A DNA stretch of 64,000 bases from Poa pratensis. Taxonomy: Eukaryota; Streptophyta; Magnoliopsida; Poales; Poaceae. The translations under genes and the position numbers were made by a program. The DNA lies in assembly GCA_947311845.1 (NCBI GenBank), contig CAMZMU010000059.1:37685226-37749225 (forward strand), written 5' to 3'. The notes beneath the pieces were generated by a model. That model worked only from the letters and a program-made list of their open reading frames with translations. It did no database searches and had not been told where the DNA came from. Below are positions 47,801-59,040 of the stretch, one piece after another. Position 1 is the stretch's first letter, and each line of letters starts with the position of its first letter.

Positions 47801-48779
47801 ATTGGCGTTTGGAACCTGCTCAATTCAGTTGCGCCCTTATTGTCTTCTAACTTGCCACGTTTCCCTAAACATTTGCTTTTTTTACAAGGAGGCAGGGGCT
47901 GTCCAGTGTTGGTTGCATCAACACGAAATCTCTTATATGGACCCTTCACGGGTGTTTCGGTTTTATTCTATAACAAAACAGGATTCACTCAGAATGTTGA
48001 ATACAAATTGTTCACAATGTATGTAATTCATCAACGATGATAGTTAATTCTAATAAACGGTTGCTATCTCCGGCACTTATATATGTGTTACACAATAAAA
48101 ATGTACCAGCCATTAGCATGAAGACTGTGTTATACTTATCTATGCACAAGTACTGCTCGCATTTTCCATGATTTAGGAAAAGAACTATGTCGAAAAAAGA
48201 ACATATTTGTTTCAAAAAAGAAAAGAATGAACAAAGTACCCCAGCAAGACTTGATTTGGTCTGACAGCTGCTTTGACTAGCCATTGCCTCCTTCTGCATT
48301 TGACTTTGTTGTAGAACCTCAAGATTGCCATTGTCAGTTTTTGTTTTTATGTTGACCATCATGTTGGTATGAATAGCAGACTTGGAACCTACGAGCATCA
48401 AAGTGGTGACTAAGACGAAGCTGAAAGCAACTACTGTACAAGGCTTGTTTCATAATGTTTCAAGTAACTGCGTAAACGAACTGAATAATGACATAATATT
48501 TTAAAAAACACCAGTTAGTTGACCAAATAAACTTAGGTAGCTAGTATACGGGCCGTTGTGTTTGTACAGGGGTTATTTCTTTCGTTTTGTTTCCTTCCTT
48601 TTATTTTACAGTCCTTCTACACAGTGGCCACATTGTGACGTTGTTCTTAACATAAAGATGCACACACCTACCCGTATTTAGGAACAAAAAACAAAGAAAA
48701 AAAATGTCTCGGTTTAGAGACAGGCTGCATGGTATCGAGGTCATTGGAAGAAAATACTTTGGCAGTCGTGATGCATGCT

Positions 48780-49400
48780 AGTATTACTCGGACACGGGTG
48801 TCTGAATCGCGGTCGGATTCAAATGTCCAATTTTACAAACTATTGGGACATGACAAACTCACTGCTTAATCAGACAGATTCGGGGTCTTGGAAGCGGCAG
48901 AAATTTCCAACGCTAGTGAATCCCGTAATATACACACGCCTTGCTATAACATTTCTATCCTCCATAATGCAGCCTGGATTTATATGCAGGTCAGGAGCAA
49001 TCATGCTTTACCATTCACAACAAACAATTACGTGCCTAGGAATTCCTCGAGGAATAAAAAGGATTACTCCGACACGGGTGTCCGAATCCCACTCGGATTC
49101 AGATGTCTGATTCGACAAAACAACTGGCATCAAAGTGGTGACAAATAATATTACGGAATCTGTCAAATATCTGGGGTGTTCGATGCAGCAGACAACGCGG
49201 GCTGATACTGTAATCTACACATGCTTTGCTATAACATTCCAATTGTGTCGACAGATATCCTCCAATAATTACAATGCAGCCTGGATTTTACGGATAGTTC
49301 AGAAGCAATAATGCTTTACCATTCACAACAAATAATTACTGCCTGCCTAGGAATTGCTCGAGAAGCCTCCAGTTTAAAAAAAAAGGAATTGCTCGAAAAA
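48780..49400. repeat. Tandem repeats in intron 1 of copy B
   Basis: The same repeat blocks as in copy A intron 1 (CACGGGTGT..GAATC near 48793 and 49074; TTTACCATTCACAA near 49009 and 49317), showing that the repetition predates or accompanied the gene duplication. Confidence 0.6.
49362..49384 (+). mobile_element. Micro-retroposon: 23-bp A-tailed insertion in copy B
   Basis: GAAGCCTCCAGTTT followed by nine A lies between two exact copies of GGAATTGCTCGA (49350-49361, 49385-49396). Copy A at the matching place (about 29107-29130) has a single copy and no insert, so this is a true insertion after duplication. Confidence 0.85.
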
Positions 49401-49943
49401 TAAAAAGGACAGGTACGGTGAGGTTGTAGGATGTAGATAGTACATTACAGAACTGCAGCTAGGTTCTGCTTACTATGCTACTGAATGGAGGCGACTTTGT
49501 CGCATCAAAACGCTTTAGGAAGCGGGAGTACAAAGGCTCGCGTATCATACTAATCTAGAAATTTGAATCTCTGCCTTCTACTCTACAACAATAAATTTTG
49601 CAAACCGAATTTTTGAAAAGAACTTGGTTCCGTACGCACATCCTCACGAGGGCACGAGCCGATACTCATTGTCACGCCACGGAGCGATTGGAGAGTTTGG
49701 GTACGGAATGCATGATTCGTACTGGTCTGGCGGCGCATCGCAAAGTAGCATGTTGGGGGGTTTTGGGGATTGGAATGCATGATTCGTACTGCAACTGAGG
49801 CGAGAAACTAACGCGACCGCCTCGGCCGGAAGCAAGAAACTGGAGAGGGGGAGAGACATAGCAAACCTCCAAAATCTCCCCGGAGCGGTCGCCCGCCGGC
49901 CGGAGCGGCGGAACCCAGGGGGTGGCATGTCGCGGCAGCTCAT

Positions 49944-50270
49944 CGCGCGTCGGTGGGCACGCCCGCGGCTACGCCGACGATCCCATCCCTGCCGAGTTAA
50001 TGAAGTGAGGGGACGGCGAGGCGAGGAGACGGGACGAGCGGCGCTTGGGTGTGGGCGGGCGCGAGGAGCGAGGCGACGGGCGATTTGACAGAGGAGGGAG
50101 GGGTGCAGGCGCGCGGCGTGGCGAGTGTGCGGAGTAGTACTACGTGGTTTGGTTGCCAAAGTCAAAAAAGCCTGGCAGATTTGTTCTCGCGTCGCATCCT
50201 CTCCTGCACTGCACCCCTCCCCGGTCTACTACTAGCCTACTGATAGACCTGACTGGACTTGACGCCTCGT
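49944..50270. other. Upstream region of PHD-BRCT copy B
   Basis: GC-rich, similar to the region upstream of copy A up to about 50270. Probable former or active promoter. Confidence 0.5.
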
Positions 50271-51292
50271 TTCATGCGCTGAGAGACCGGTGAACCAGTC
50301 TCCGGCAGAGCACGCCGGTGTGTCCACATGAAGGAACTGCTGCGCTCCGTGCCGAGCACCGCTACGTCGACACGCCGACGGATGTCGCCCACGTTTCGAC
50401 CGCGCAAAAAATCTTTACCAACAGTGGCTGAATGCGCTGCCACTTGCAAGAGTCACACCAGGATGCCGTGCTAGGCCATGTTTGGCTTGGTATTATTATT
50501 TTCCTTGCCCAAATTTGGAGTCGGTAATTTACAGTAGCCGAGCTACATGTAGATTGGTTTTACAAAAAATGATGAATCTGCGTTTTTGTGTTTCAAAAAA
50601 TTCGAAAATAAATTCTAGGTGTAGATAATATCGAGATCTTACATTGTGCAAAATAATAATAATAAATTCGACAAAAAAAGACAAATACACATATCTAGAC
50701 CGATGAACAATGCACGGTCCAAAATTTTTGTAATTTGAGGATGCGAAGGCAAAACCAGCCAAGACAATTAGAAATTTGAGATTGGAGAGTCAACATTACA
50801 TGTGCTTCTAGATTTTAAAAAAAAGTGTGAAAAAATAGAAGAAAAATGACTAACCTAACAGGTAACCTTATAGCCAAACGGGTCAAAAACGTAAATTCAT
50901 AGTTTATTATGATATTATCTATAATATTGCGGAGCGTGTTTTGGCTCGCGAGCTCATATGTTTTAGAATAAAAACTGAAAAAAAATAAAGCATTTCAAAA
51001 AAAACTGAAAGAATTGGACATGAACATATACGAATGTTCTACAAATATGTTTTTATTATCATCTGCCTTTTCATATTTCTTGTTTCATTTTTATCTTATT
51101 TCTACTAAAAACTAGTATAAGTAAGATTTAATCACTTTATTTAGTGTACATATCAAACTAGAATCGCTACATACATTTCACAACTCAACACAGTAAATAA
51201 GACAAAACTCTAAAAGCCAAAAAGAAGTCTCCCCCAATTTTTAGGAGTTTCTCCCCACCACAGTTTTTCTTCACCGGAATCTATAAGCAGAC
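50271..51292. other. AT-rich intergenic, no gene seen
   Basis: No coding exon or clear transposon terminus was found. Confidence 0.4.
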
Positions 51293-51295
51293 TTA

Positions 51296-51527
51296 GGGGC
51301 TGTTTGGATTGAGCCCAAGCTAACCCTGCCAAAATTGGCACGCCAAAGATTTGGCGCAGGATTCTGCCGCCAGGGAATCGCCGACGCGTGGGCGTGAAAA
51401 CTGAACGGGGCGACCAAAAATTTGGCGTGGTAAAGATTCGTTGGCTCTGATCCAAACGGAAGCACGGGCACCGGTCAATGACCAAAAATTTGGTTGGGCA
51501 AGCCACGGCTGCAATCCAAACAGCCTC
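51296..51527. mobile_element. Tourist-like MITE, 232 bp
   Basis: Inverted ends GGGGCTGTTTGGATTG and CAATCCAAACAGCCTC, flanked by TTA (51293-51295, 51528-51530), the Tourist/Harbinger target site. Inside, AAATTTGG and GGCAAGCCACGG-type sequences recur in inverted order. Confidence 0.92.
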
Positions 51528-51634
51528 TTATGCATAAGCATAAGCCCAAAAGAAATGACCCTATGTAGCCACAATTGTTTGATCGCAGCAGCCCATCAAA
51601 CATCTGGTGCTTCCGGACACAATCACCCATCTTA

Positions 51635-54520
51635 GAGCATCTCCAACCGGCCACGCCATATTTGGTGCCCAAACTGTTTGCGGACACGCTCGGGCGTGTC
51701 CGCGGACAGGGCCGGACAACCCCCAAATTAGACTTCTACAACCGCACACGTCATTTCATACATACCAACTTACTACAAAGCTATGTAGCTTACTACGTAG
51801 TGTAGTACTCACTATACTATATTACTCGTCATCGGAGATCACGATGACCTCGGAAGCGGAGCCGCCGGCCTCGTTGTCGTCCCCGGCCTCGTCGGAGTCT
51901 CGGCCGGATCTCCGTCGCCAGTGCGGCCTTCCATGATCGCCGCCTTTGCCTTCAACTTCTCATGAACTGAAGCCAGACTTGTTCATGAGCTGACCGATGA
52001 GAATACGGTCAACCACCCGGCCTTGAGCTGCGGCTGGGTCGCGCGGTGCTCCGCCCCTTCCGCCTAAAACCTGACGTGCTCCTCATCTGCCTCCGTCTGA
52101 AACCTAGGCTGCTCCTCCTCCATGCGTTGGCCGAATTCCGCACCCGTCATTGGGACGATAAGACGATAACGGGCTCCACGTCGAGCTCCACTATGCCGAC
52201 CCAGGCCCGGTCCAGAGGGGGGGCAGGAGGGGCGGCCGCCCCAGGCCCCCGAACCAAGGGGCCCCCAATTTCCATCTACCTAATGCACATGGAGTGGCAA
52301 TCTGGCAGAGAAACTGGCCGTGCCATTAGAGCAGGGAGGTTAGGAGGTTTTCTTTCGTCAGGGAGACGATGAAGCGTTAAGTGCTTTCTAGACTTGGGCC
52401 CTTTCGTTCAAGTTATTTTGGCCTCCTTTCTTCTGAGGTTACCTTGGGCTTTTTTAATGTGCTTAGCTCTAATGGGATGGGGGCCCGGTTGACCAATAAA
52501 AGTGGGATAGGGCCGGTAGGTTAGGGAGCGCCTGTGTGTCTGACCCGTGCGACGATAAGCACGGGTCGCACACCCCCTCTCCTTCTTCTTCCTTCTGCGT
52601 GCCGTACCTCCGCGCCGCCCCCCAACGCCGCCCGCCACCGCCTCCGCGAGCCCCTCCGCCTCTGCGTCCTCCGCCCGCCTCCACCTTCTTCCTGCTCCAC
52701 CTTCTTCCCCGAACCGCCATCCGACGCCGGTCGTGCCGCCTACTGCCGCCCCCCGCGCTCGGCGCCGCTACCGCGCCGCCTCCGCACCCCACCCTGCCCC
52801 AGCCGCCACCTCCGCCGGTCCGCCGCCGCCCGGCCGGCTATCCTTCTAACCCCCCCCCCCCCCACCGCACCCAAAACCTAACTCCGGCCGCCGCCCCGCA
52901 CCCGCACAAGATAAGCTTGCTTCCTCGCCTCCGCCGGCGACGCCGCGGCCCGCCGCGTCGTCCCCATCTCCGGCGAGGTCCAGGCCTCACCTCCGCCGCG
53001 GCAAGCCGCATCGTCCCCGTCGTCGGTGAGTCGCTCGGCTCGCCGTCTTCTTCCTCGCACGCGGTGGGCCGCGGCCCATATGGGGGTGTGCGACGCCGGG
53101 TTAGCGTCGACCAGTTCGACAAATAGGAAACGCCGTAGTTAGGCCACGGTCAGAAGACCATCCAATCCAGGCAATGCATACCCGTCAAAAAGAAATGTCC
53201 AGGCAATGCATCGCATGGTTAATGCCTCAAAAAATCCTCTCAAAACAAAAAACAAAATCACATGATTTATTAAAAGGGAAATGCATCACACAATCGGGTC
53301 ATTTTCTGCTCGTTAATTTTTCTTTCAAATCTGGAAATGTCAAGGCCATGACTACGTTACGCCAGGCCATTTAAAAATATGTATAATATGCGGCTCTTTG
53401 CTCTTTCGACGGTTCCCTGAGAGGTGCTAAAGACGATCCATCGTCGTTTTCACACGATCACGCCAAGAAGCGAGAAGCCGAATCGTGAGACCTTAATGTG
53501 CCATGCACACCGCCATCGTGTGGTTCTACGCAGTGTCGACGTCATAATCAGTAGGTTGATATTGAGTGTATTAAAACATTTTTATAAAAAGATGCGTACA
53601 TATTTGACATGAATATTGCTTTGTATGCACTTTAAATGTTTATTGGTAACATCCACATTCGACATATATATAAATTTTGTTTACTTATAAGCAAAGTAAA
53701 GAAAGCGTGGTATGAGAGAGAACGCAACCCTTAAAATCCGCCGAAACTATATAGCGCCGATGATTGTACACGCATTTCATTTAACGAGACATTGCTTTGC
53801 GGGGCTATTCCGTGCTATTTTTTACCATGCTTATTAGGGACCCCGGATTTAATTTTGCCCTGGGCCCCCAAAATGATAGGACCGCCCTGTGTCAACCTGT
53901 GCCTCTGTGTCCGCCGCCGCCGCCTCGTCTCTGCGTCCGCCTGTGCCTCTACGTCCGCTGCATTGCGGGCCATTGCCGCAGTGTAGATCTCCGCCCTCTT
54001 CTACGGGTGAGCATTCGTAAGTGGTTGTAAGGCGGCGAGGCATGGTGGATGTGGTTGGAGCGAGGCCAGTGCGATGCTGGCGGATGTGGATGGGGCGGGG
54101 GAAGAGATCTGCGGTGGAGGAGGGAGGTGTGCGTCTAGGGTTTGGCTCCGGCTCGCCTCTTATAACCGGAGATGGCCTCCTCTCGAGTGGAGCGCCGGCA
54201 GGTGCGCCATGAATGCAAGCGGCGTCGTTTCAGTCGCCGAAACGTGGACGGCCGGTCAAGCTTACCTCTCCACATCGGTGGCTGGTCAAGCGTGGGGCCG
54301 CAGTGTCAGGGAGTACGGGAGAGGATACGTCCGAGCGCGTCCGGCGGCCCCAAACCCTCCCCGCATATGACATATGGGCTGGCTTTGGGTTTTGCCGGAC
54401 TGCACGGACGTTTGGGCTGAATTTGGGGAGGCGGTTAGGTGCTGGTTTTGGGCCCAAACAGTGTCCAGGCTGTCCGTCCGGACATATAGGGGGGTTTGGG
54501 GTTGCCGGTTGGAGATGCTC
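51635..54520. mobile_element. PIF/Harbinger-like element, 2886 bp, probably with a nested insertion
   Basis: Ends GAGCATCTCCAACCGG and CCGGTTGGAGATGCTC are perfect inverted repeats, flanked by TTA (51632-51634, 54521-54523). The outer parts (for example GACACGCTCGGGCGTGTCCG near 51683) look like the rest of this family. The middle (about 52200-53890) looks foreign. No intact transposase was recognised. Confidence 0.88.
52213..53889. mobile_element. Candidate nested insertion within the Harbinger-like element
   Basis: Left part has GGGGCGGCCGCCCCAGGCCC and right part, read in reverse, CAGGGCGGTCC and GGGGGCCCAGGGC, which look like weak inverted ends. No target-site duplication could be shown. 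Inside is a very GC- and Pro-codon-rich stretch (52560-53120) and an AT-rich stretch. hAT-type is a guess. Confidence 0.35.
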
Positions 54521-54523
54521 TTA

Positions 54524-55630
54524 ATCCTTTGGGGACTTGGGAGCGAGCAGCACCCTTCGACTCCAAGTGACATAAATGTATATTTGTTTGGAACACCATA
54601 ACACGAATACCCTCTTGGCAAACAGATAATAAAAATGATAAATTGCATTTATCCACAAATTAATTTTTGACAATTGCTTCTCTACATATCTGAGTGTATT
54701 TTAAAATCTTTTAAGTGTATATATGGTCTACTAAATATCTTGATATATAGTAGCTTCTAGCGTATGAGCATGTACAAAAATTAGTACATAAGGTGTTCAT
54801 GAGGAGCTTGACATAAGAATTACAAATGTATTTCTGATTCCATAATCATATGATTATCATATGGTTATTTATATAAATTACCCCATATCTAGATAGACTT
54901 TAACTAACCACATCTGAAAAGTAGAAATATATTTTTGAGTAAACTAAACTGGCTCTACATGTGCTAGGTGCGAGAAAACTACATGTTCTTCTTACTTAGA
55001 ACCCCTAGGAGGCATACTTCTACTCCTCTATCAATACATAAATTATTATAACATTATCACTATTAGCTAAGTCGTGAAAATCACATTAAACGTAAATCCA
55101 ACAAACTTTATTCTAGTCTATGATCAGGCACAAGCAAAAATGTAAGTGTAAAGTAACTTAGACACCAGGAAGGCCGCCGAAAAGGTCCCCTCAAAAGATG
55201 GATAAATAAATACATGAGGAAGCAAATAGTATAGCAATCTTGACGACAAGCAAAACGCATAACACAAATCTCAATGATTAACGAAAATCAGCCAAGGTCG
55301 TGATCTCATCACAAGCACAAGCGAGCGAAGTGAAACTATTTCAAATGAGAAATGAAGGGAGGGAAGTGAAACTATTCAAATTAGAAACGAAGCACACGCA
55401 GAGAAAAGCCAAAAATATCACCGGTGGGGACAATTGTGGAGGTGATGGCATTTCCTTATGTTTATGAATGTATAACAAAATAATAATTTTTATTTCTTCT
55501 CAACTATCATGATATTGATTAGTTAAAAAAATCCACGAGACATTGTGAAAATAGTAGTATGTTATTTCATGTCATTATCTGAGCTAATACAGTAAAGTAC
55601 ATAATTTTACTTCCTATAGGAATTAGCATT
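54524..55630. other. AT-rich intergenic, no gene seen
   Basis: Long AT-rich region with no coding exon or clear element end. Confidence 0.4.
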
Positions 55631-55863
55631 GTAGAGGCGTTTGGAAAAGCAGGAGTTGAGTGTAGGAAAAGTACACAATACTTTCCTTTGCGAGTGTTTT
55701 CACAGGAAATTCACGGGAAATAAAACATTGGCTCGGAACTCTTTTTCCATATTCGTGTACAGAGGAATGAGTTAAATGAAGTGCGTTTAAGCGATTTGCG
55801 GCACAGTAAAATGACATGTTTATCCAAATAAACACAATTCTTCCTTTCTTGCTTTCCAAACGG
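55631..55863. mobile_element. Possible MITE
   Basis: GTTTGGAAAAGCAGGAG at the left and TTCTTGCTTTCCAAAC at the right are imperfect inverted ends about 230 bp apart. A target-site duplication was not established. Confidence 0.4.
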
Positions 55864-55968
55864 AGTATTGTAACATTTTCTACGTTTTTCTCCATTTACA
55901 CATGCAATTATTACCTATCCATGTTTTTTTCCTATTCCTGTGTTTTGCATTCCCACGTTCCATACAGG

Positions 55969-56091
55969 ACCTTAGCTCCCGGTTTTGTCACGAAGCATGC
56001 TACAACCTACAAGTCATGGTTGATCAAGATGGGATTTGCCCCTCCGAACAACGGAGAGATATATCTTGTCCACTCAAGTGATCAGATCTAG
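55969..56091 (+). pseudogene. Terminal-exon-like fragment of an unrecognised gene
   Basis: After an AG at 55967-55968, the frame reads LAPGFVTKHATTYKSWLIKM then GFAPPNNGEIYLVHSSDQI and a TAG stop at 56089-56091. Codon use and the acceptor look genic, but no upstream exon was found. Confidence 0.3.
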
Positions 56092-56367
56092 AAGTGTATG
56101 GTCGTACTCTCGGTTAAGTGTTAACCGTTTTGTAGGGATTCCGAGTAATGAAAATCTAGGAATTGGGTCAAGCTATTAACAAGAATGACATGTTACTTTG
56201 AAGTTAATGAATATCGCGAGACAAGGGGACAAGTATATAACATGGTGAAAGATTTGTCCGACATCTTGATAGAGGTTGCTACCGATTATTGGTCGAGTAT
56301 TGCATCAGCGTCATGTCTAAAAATGTATGAATCTATAGGGCCACAAATTAAAGGGACGACAACAGAG

Positions 56368-56445
56368 TTTAGATGTTGCTTAGATGCGATCCATCTCTTA
56401 TTGGGATTTAGATGTTGCTTAGATGCGATCCATCTCTTATTCGGA
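56368..56445. repeat. Tandem 39-bp duplication
   Basis: Units 56368-56406 and 56407-56445 begin TTTAGATGTTGCTTAGATGC and differ by one base. The length is a multiple of three, so a plus-strand open stretch at 56185-56469 stays open across it; that open stretch itself is not recognised. Confidence 0.85.
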
Positions 56446-56566
56446 TTAATAGAGCTAGCAGGTCTTTAAGGTAGAAACCCATTAAGAGGTCTAAATATAA
56501 GTGAGTGGTGCACAACACTAGGGCCCCTGGCCGTGACACTCCTCCAGCCAGATCACACTATGTGAG

Positions 56567-58145
56567 TGATGACTGTTGGGAACCCCAAGTTAAAAGTATG
56601 AGGTAGTGCAGCAACAAATTTCTCTCAGTGAAGAATCAAGATTTAAACCATTAGGAGAGCGAACCTTAGCAAAGTTTGAAATAGACCTACACACAGAACA
56701 CAAAGCTCTCTGTCCCTAACGTTCAAGGAAGGTTGTCAATCTTCCCCTCTCACTAAAAACAAAGAATTGAACGTATAGTGTGGAAAATAAGAGCAATAAA
56801 CACAAAAGTAAAAACGGACCAATGAGCAAATGATTGTGAGAAGTATGTAAACGAGGTTGTAAACAATGTAAAAAGATGGACCGAGGTTGTAAATAATGTA
56901 AAAAGATGGACGGGGTCCATAGTTTCACTAGTGGTGTCTCTTGTTAAATAGAAAATATTATTTGGTAAAAAATTACAACTAGGCAATTGACAGAATTATG
57001 ATCATGGTATTTATGACAATGTGTACAAGGGAAATATTTATGTAGGCATCACGTCAAACATGTATAGACCGTGCACCGGCACCACATTTATAACTAATAC
57101 TCCACTTCGAGAGCGCTTCTATGCTTGGCTCTCTAAGAATTAAGTTATAAACAACAGATTATTGCATTAAACTTAGTACATGATGTAACATTTATTATCA
57201 ATAAGTAGAAATAAAACACCGTTGTTTTACCCTTAGTAGCAGCAACATATCGCTACCATTAGTCGTTTTTAACAACTTGAGCCCAGGGATGAACAAGGCA
57301 TGAATCCACTATCGAACATAAACTCCCTCTTGGAAATTTAAAACAACTACTTGCCAAAGCAATCATATAAACTGGAGAGCATGTAGAAATGTAAATAAAG
57401 GCATCTCATAATATAGATAACATGCATAACCTGAACATAACGTTACAATTCATCATATCCCAGCAAACACAACAACTAGCAATTACATCATATGAATCTA
57501 GATCATATAAGGCAGCTCACGAGACCATTGTACTGAAACACATAGAGAAGAGACCACCATGTAGCTTCTGCTATGGACCCGTACTCCAAGGATGAACTAC
57601 TCATGCATCGTCATGGAGGCAGCAATGGTGGTGTGTAGATGCCTCCGACGATGATTTCCCCCTCCGACAGGGTGCCGGAACATGATTCCAGAACCCTGAA
57701 CTAGGGTTTCCGGTGACGGCTCGCTATCTATTTAAGAAAAAAATGTGCCCGAACGTTTTAGTGTTGAAGGGATTTTATAGGCGAAGACGCGTCCCGAGGC
57801 GGTGCCCGAGGGTGGCTCGCGAGGGGGGGGGGGGGCTCCCTCCTGTCCCGCGAGGTGGACCCACGAGGGGGCTATGGGTCCCCCCGGGGCTGCCCTTTGG
57901 TCTCTGTCTTCTTTCGTTCGTTAAAAATTCCCCATAAATTGGTGGGGCCTTTTCTGAGGATATTTCTTTTCTAACTTTTCTGAAATACAAAAACAATATA
58001 AAACATAAACAGAAACTTGGCATCTTGTGAATAGGTTAGTCCAAAAAAAATATAAAATGATATTAAATCATAGAAGAAACATGTAAGAATGATATAAAAA
58101 TAGCATGAAACAATAAAAATAATATAAATATTTTTGTACGTATCA
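56567..58145 (-). mobile_element. Solo LTR, 1579 bp
   Basis: Starts TGATGACTGTTGGGAACCCC and ends GTACGTATCA on the plus strand, flanked by a perfect 5-bp duplication GTGAG (56562-56566, 58146-58150). Read on the minus strand it begins TGATACGTAC and ends in GGGGTTCCCAAC plus a few bases, which I recognise as a common wheat LTR type. No internal element sequence remains. Confidence 0.88.
56853..56912. repeat. Tandem 30-bp duplication inside the solo LTR
   Basis: GAGGTTGTAAACAATGTAAA-type unit twice (56853-56882, 56883-56912) with two mismatches. Confidence 0.85.
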
Positions 58146-58462
58146 GTGAGGTAGCATCCCGATCACGATGTTCCATGTCATATATGGGTGGATACTTTAA
58201 GGACTTTGTAAATGTGGCGCTTGGACGAACTGTTCATGGGATTTACGATGAGTTGTATGTGACATCAGGAGAGGAGCCGTATTTGTGGGACGACGTTTGG
58301 CTATAGAAAATGTCAAAAAAAAACACTTGGGTTTGATGGGATAGGGAGTACCCAAATCCTTCTCAAATTTAGAAACATGTTGGTTGCCTAAAATACCTTG
58401 AAAATTATTAACAAAAACATGTTTTTTAGTCGTATAAAGTTTGTAGGGTAGAGATGCTGTGA

Positions 58463-58489
58463 GCCTGTGAACCACGTCAAAAAAAAAAG
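58463..58489 (+). mobile_element. Micro-retroposon: 27-bp insertion with an A-run
   Basis: GCCTGTGAACCACGTC followed by ten A and a G lies between two exact copies of AGAGATGCTGTGA (58450-58462, 58490-58502). Confidence 0.75.
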
Positions 58490-58549
58490 AGAGATGCTGT
58501 GAACCTCCAAAAGCGGTCCCTAGCCACCAAAACCCTCCCAAAAAGAAGT

Positions 58550-59040
58550 CCCTGACCGGACACGGGCTCGAGCGGCGCCGGCGGCGACTAGTCTAGGGCT
58601 CGCTCGCTCGAGGGCGGCTGCCGTCGCACCAAGCGGCGGACCGGAGTAAGCTGCGCGGGCGCGCCGCCAGCAGACGGCGGCGGCGGGAAACTGGAGCAGC
58701 TCCGGTCAAGGTTCGGGTAATCTCTCGTCTGTTTCTCTTCGAGAGAAGATGCGAACTTCTGTTCCCCAATGTCAAGTTCCAATCTGCCAATGTTGCTATC
58801 ATCTTAGTACCTTCAATGTCGATTCCTCGTTCGAACAGTCAAATTGTCGCGTCGCGCATCCGTATCTCTCTCCAAGTTAAAAAGTTTACCTTTTTTTATC
58901 TTTAAATTCCGCCTCCAAGCAAACAGCGATTGTGTTTAATCCAATATATATCTCCAAGTTTCTTTTTTTAATGGTATATCTCCAAGTTTGCAGGGACATT
59001 GACTGCGTTGACGAGAACCTAGCCGGAACCACCAGCAACG
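58550..59040 (+). other. Probable 5' leader region of the ClpB-like gene
   Basis: GC-rich segment at 58550-58720 then AT-rich DNA to the start codon. A leader intron is likely but exon borders were not proven. It includes a small insertion at 58962-58974. Confidence 0.4.
58962..58974 (-). mobile_element. Micro-retroposon: 13-bp insertion
   Basis: CTTTTTTTAATGG lies between exact copies of TATATCTCCAAGTTT (58947-58961, 58975-58989). On the minus strand it is CCATT followed by an A-run. Confidence 0.7.

Larger units (their letters stand above)
44867..49943 (-). pseudogene. Extended-PHD and tandem-BRCT gene, copy B, with two frame-breaking changes
   Basis: Paralogue of copy A with the same 11-exon plan: 49867-49943, 48240-48388, 47740-47967, 47537-47637, 47190-47376, 47006-47112, 46675-46769, 46351-46474, 45985-46150, 45648-45805, 44867-45241. 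Exons 3, 6 and 10 differ in length from copy A by -24, +18 and +21 nt, all multiples of three. Exon 1 is 77 nt against 79, so its ATG is out of phase with exon 2. Exon 7 has lost one base before the donor (CCTCGGG against CCTCAGGG), which puts exon 8 in a frame that meets a stop. Skipping exon 7 would restore the frame from exon 6 to exon 8. The PHD (GAALGCY, YHVPCA) and BRCT motifs (DTNVTHVIVG, PKLFSGLYF) are kept. It could be a recent pseudogene or make a shorter protein. Confidence 0.75.

Noticed and set aside
52560..53126. Long Pro/Arg-rich open frames on both strands
   Set aside because: GC-rich, low-complexity sequence opens several frames at once; no domain and no splice partners. Probably leader-like or transposon DNA.
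52213..53889. Assignment of the nested insertion to hAT with an 8-bp duplication
   Set aside because: Flanking 8-mers on the two sides do not match at any border I tried, so it is left unassigned.
56185..56469. 94-codon frame with an internal 13-codon repeat as a gene
   Set aside because: No acceptor, donor or family match; the openness may be chance in AT-rich DNA. Only the repeat is reported.
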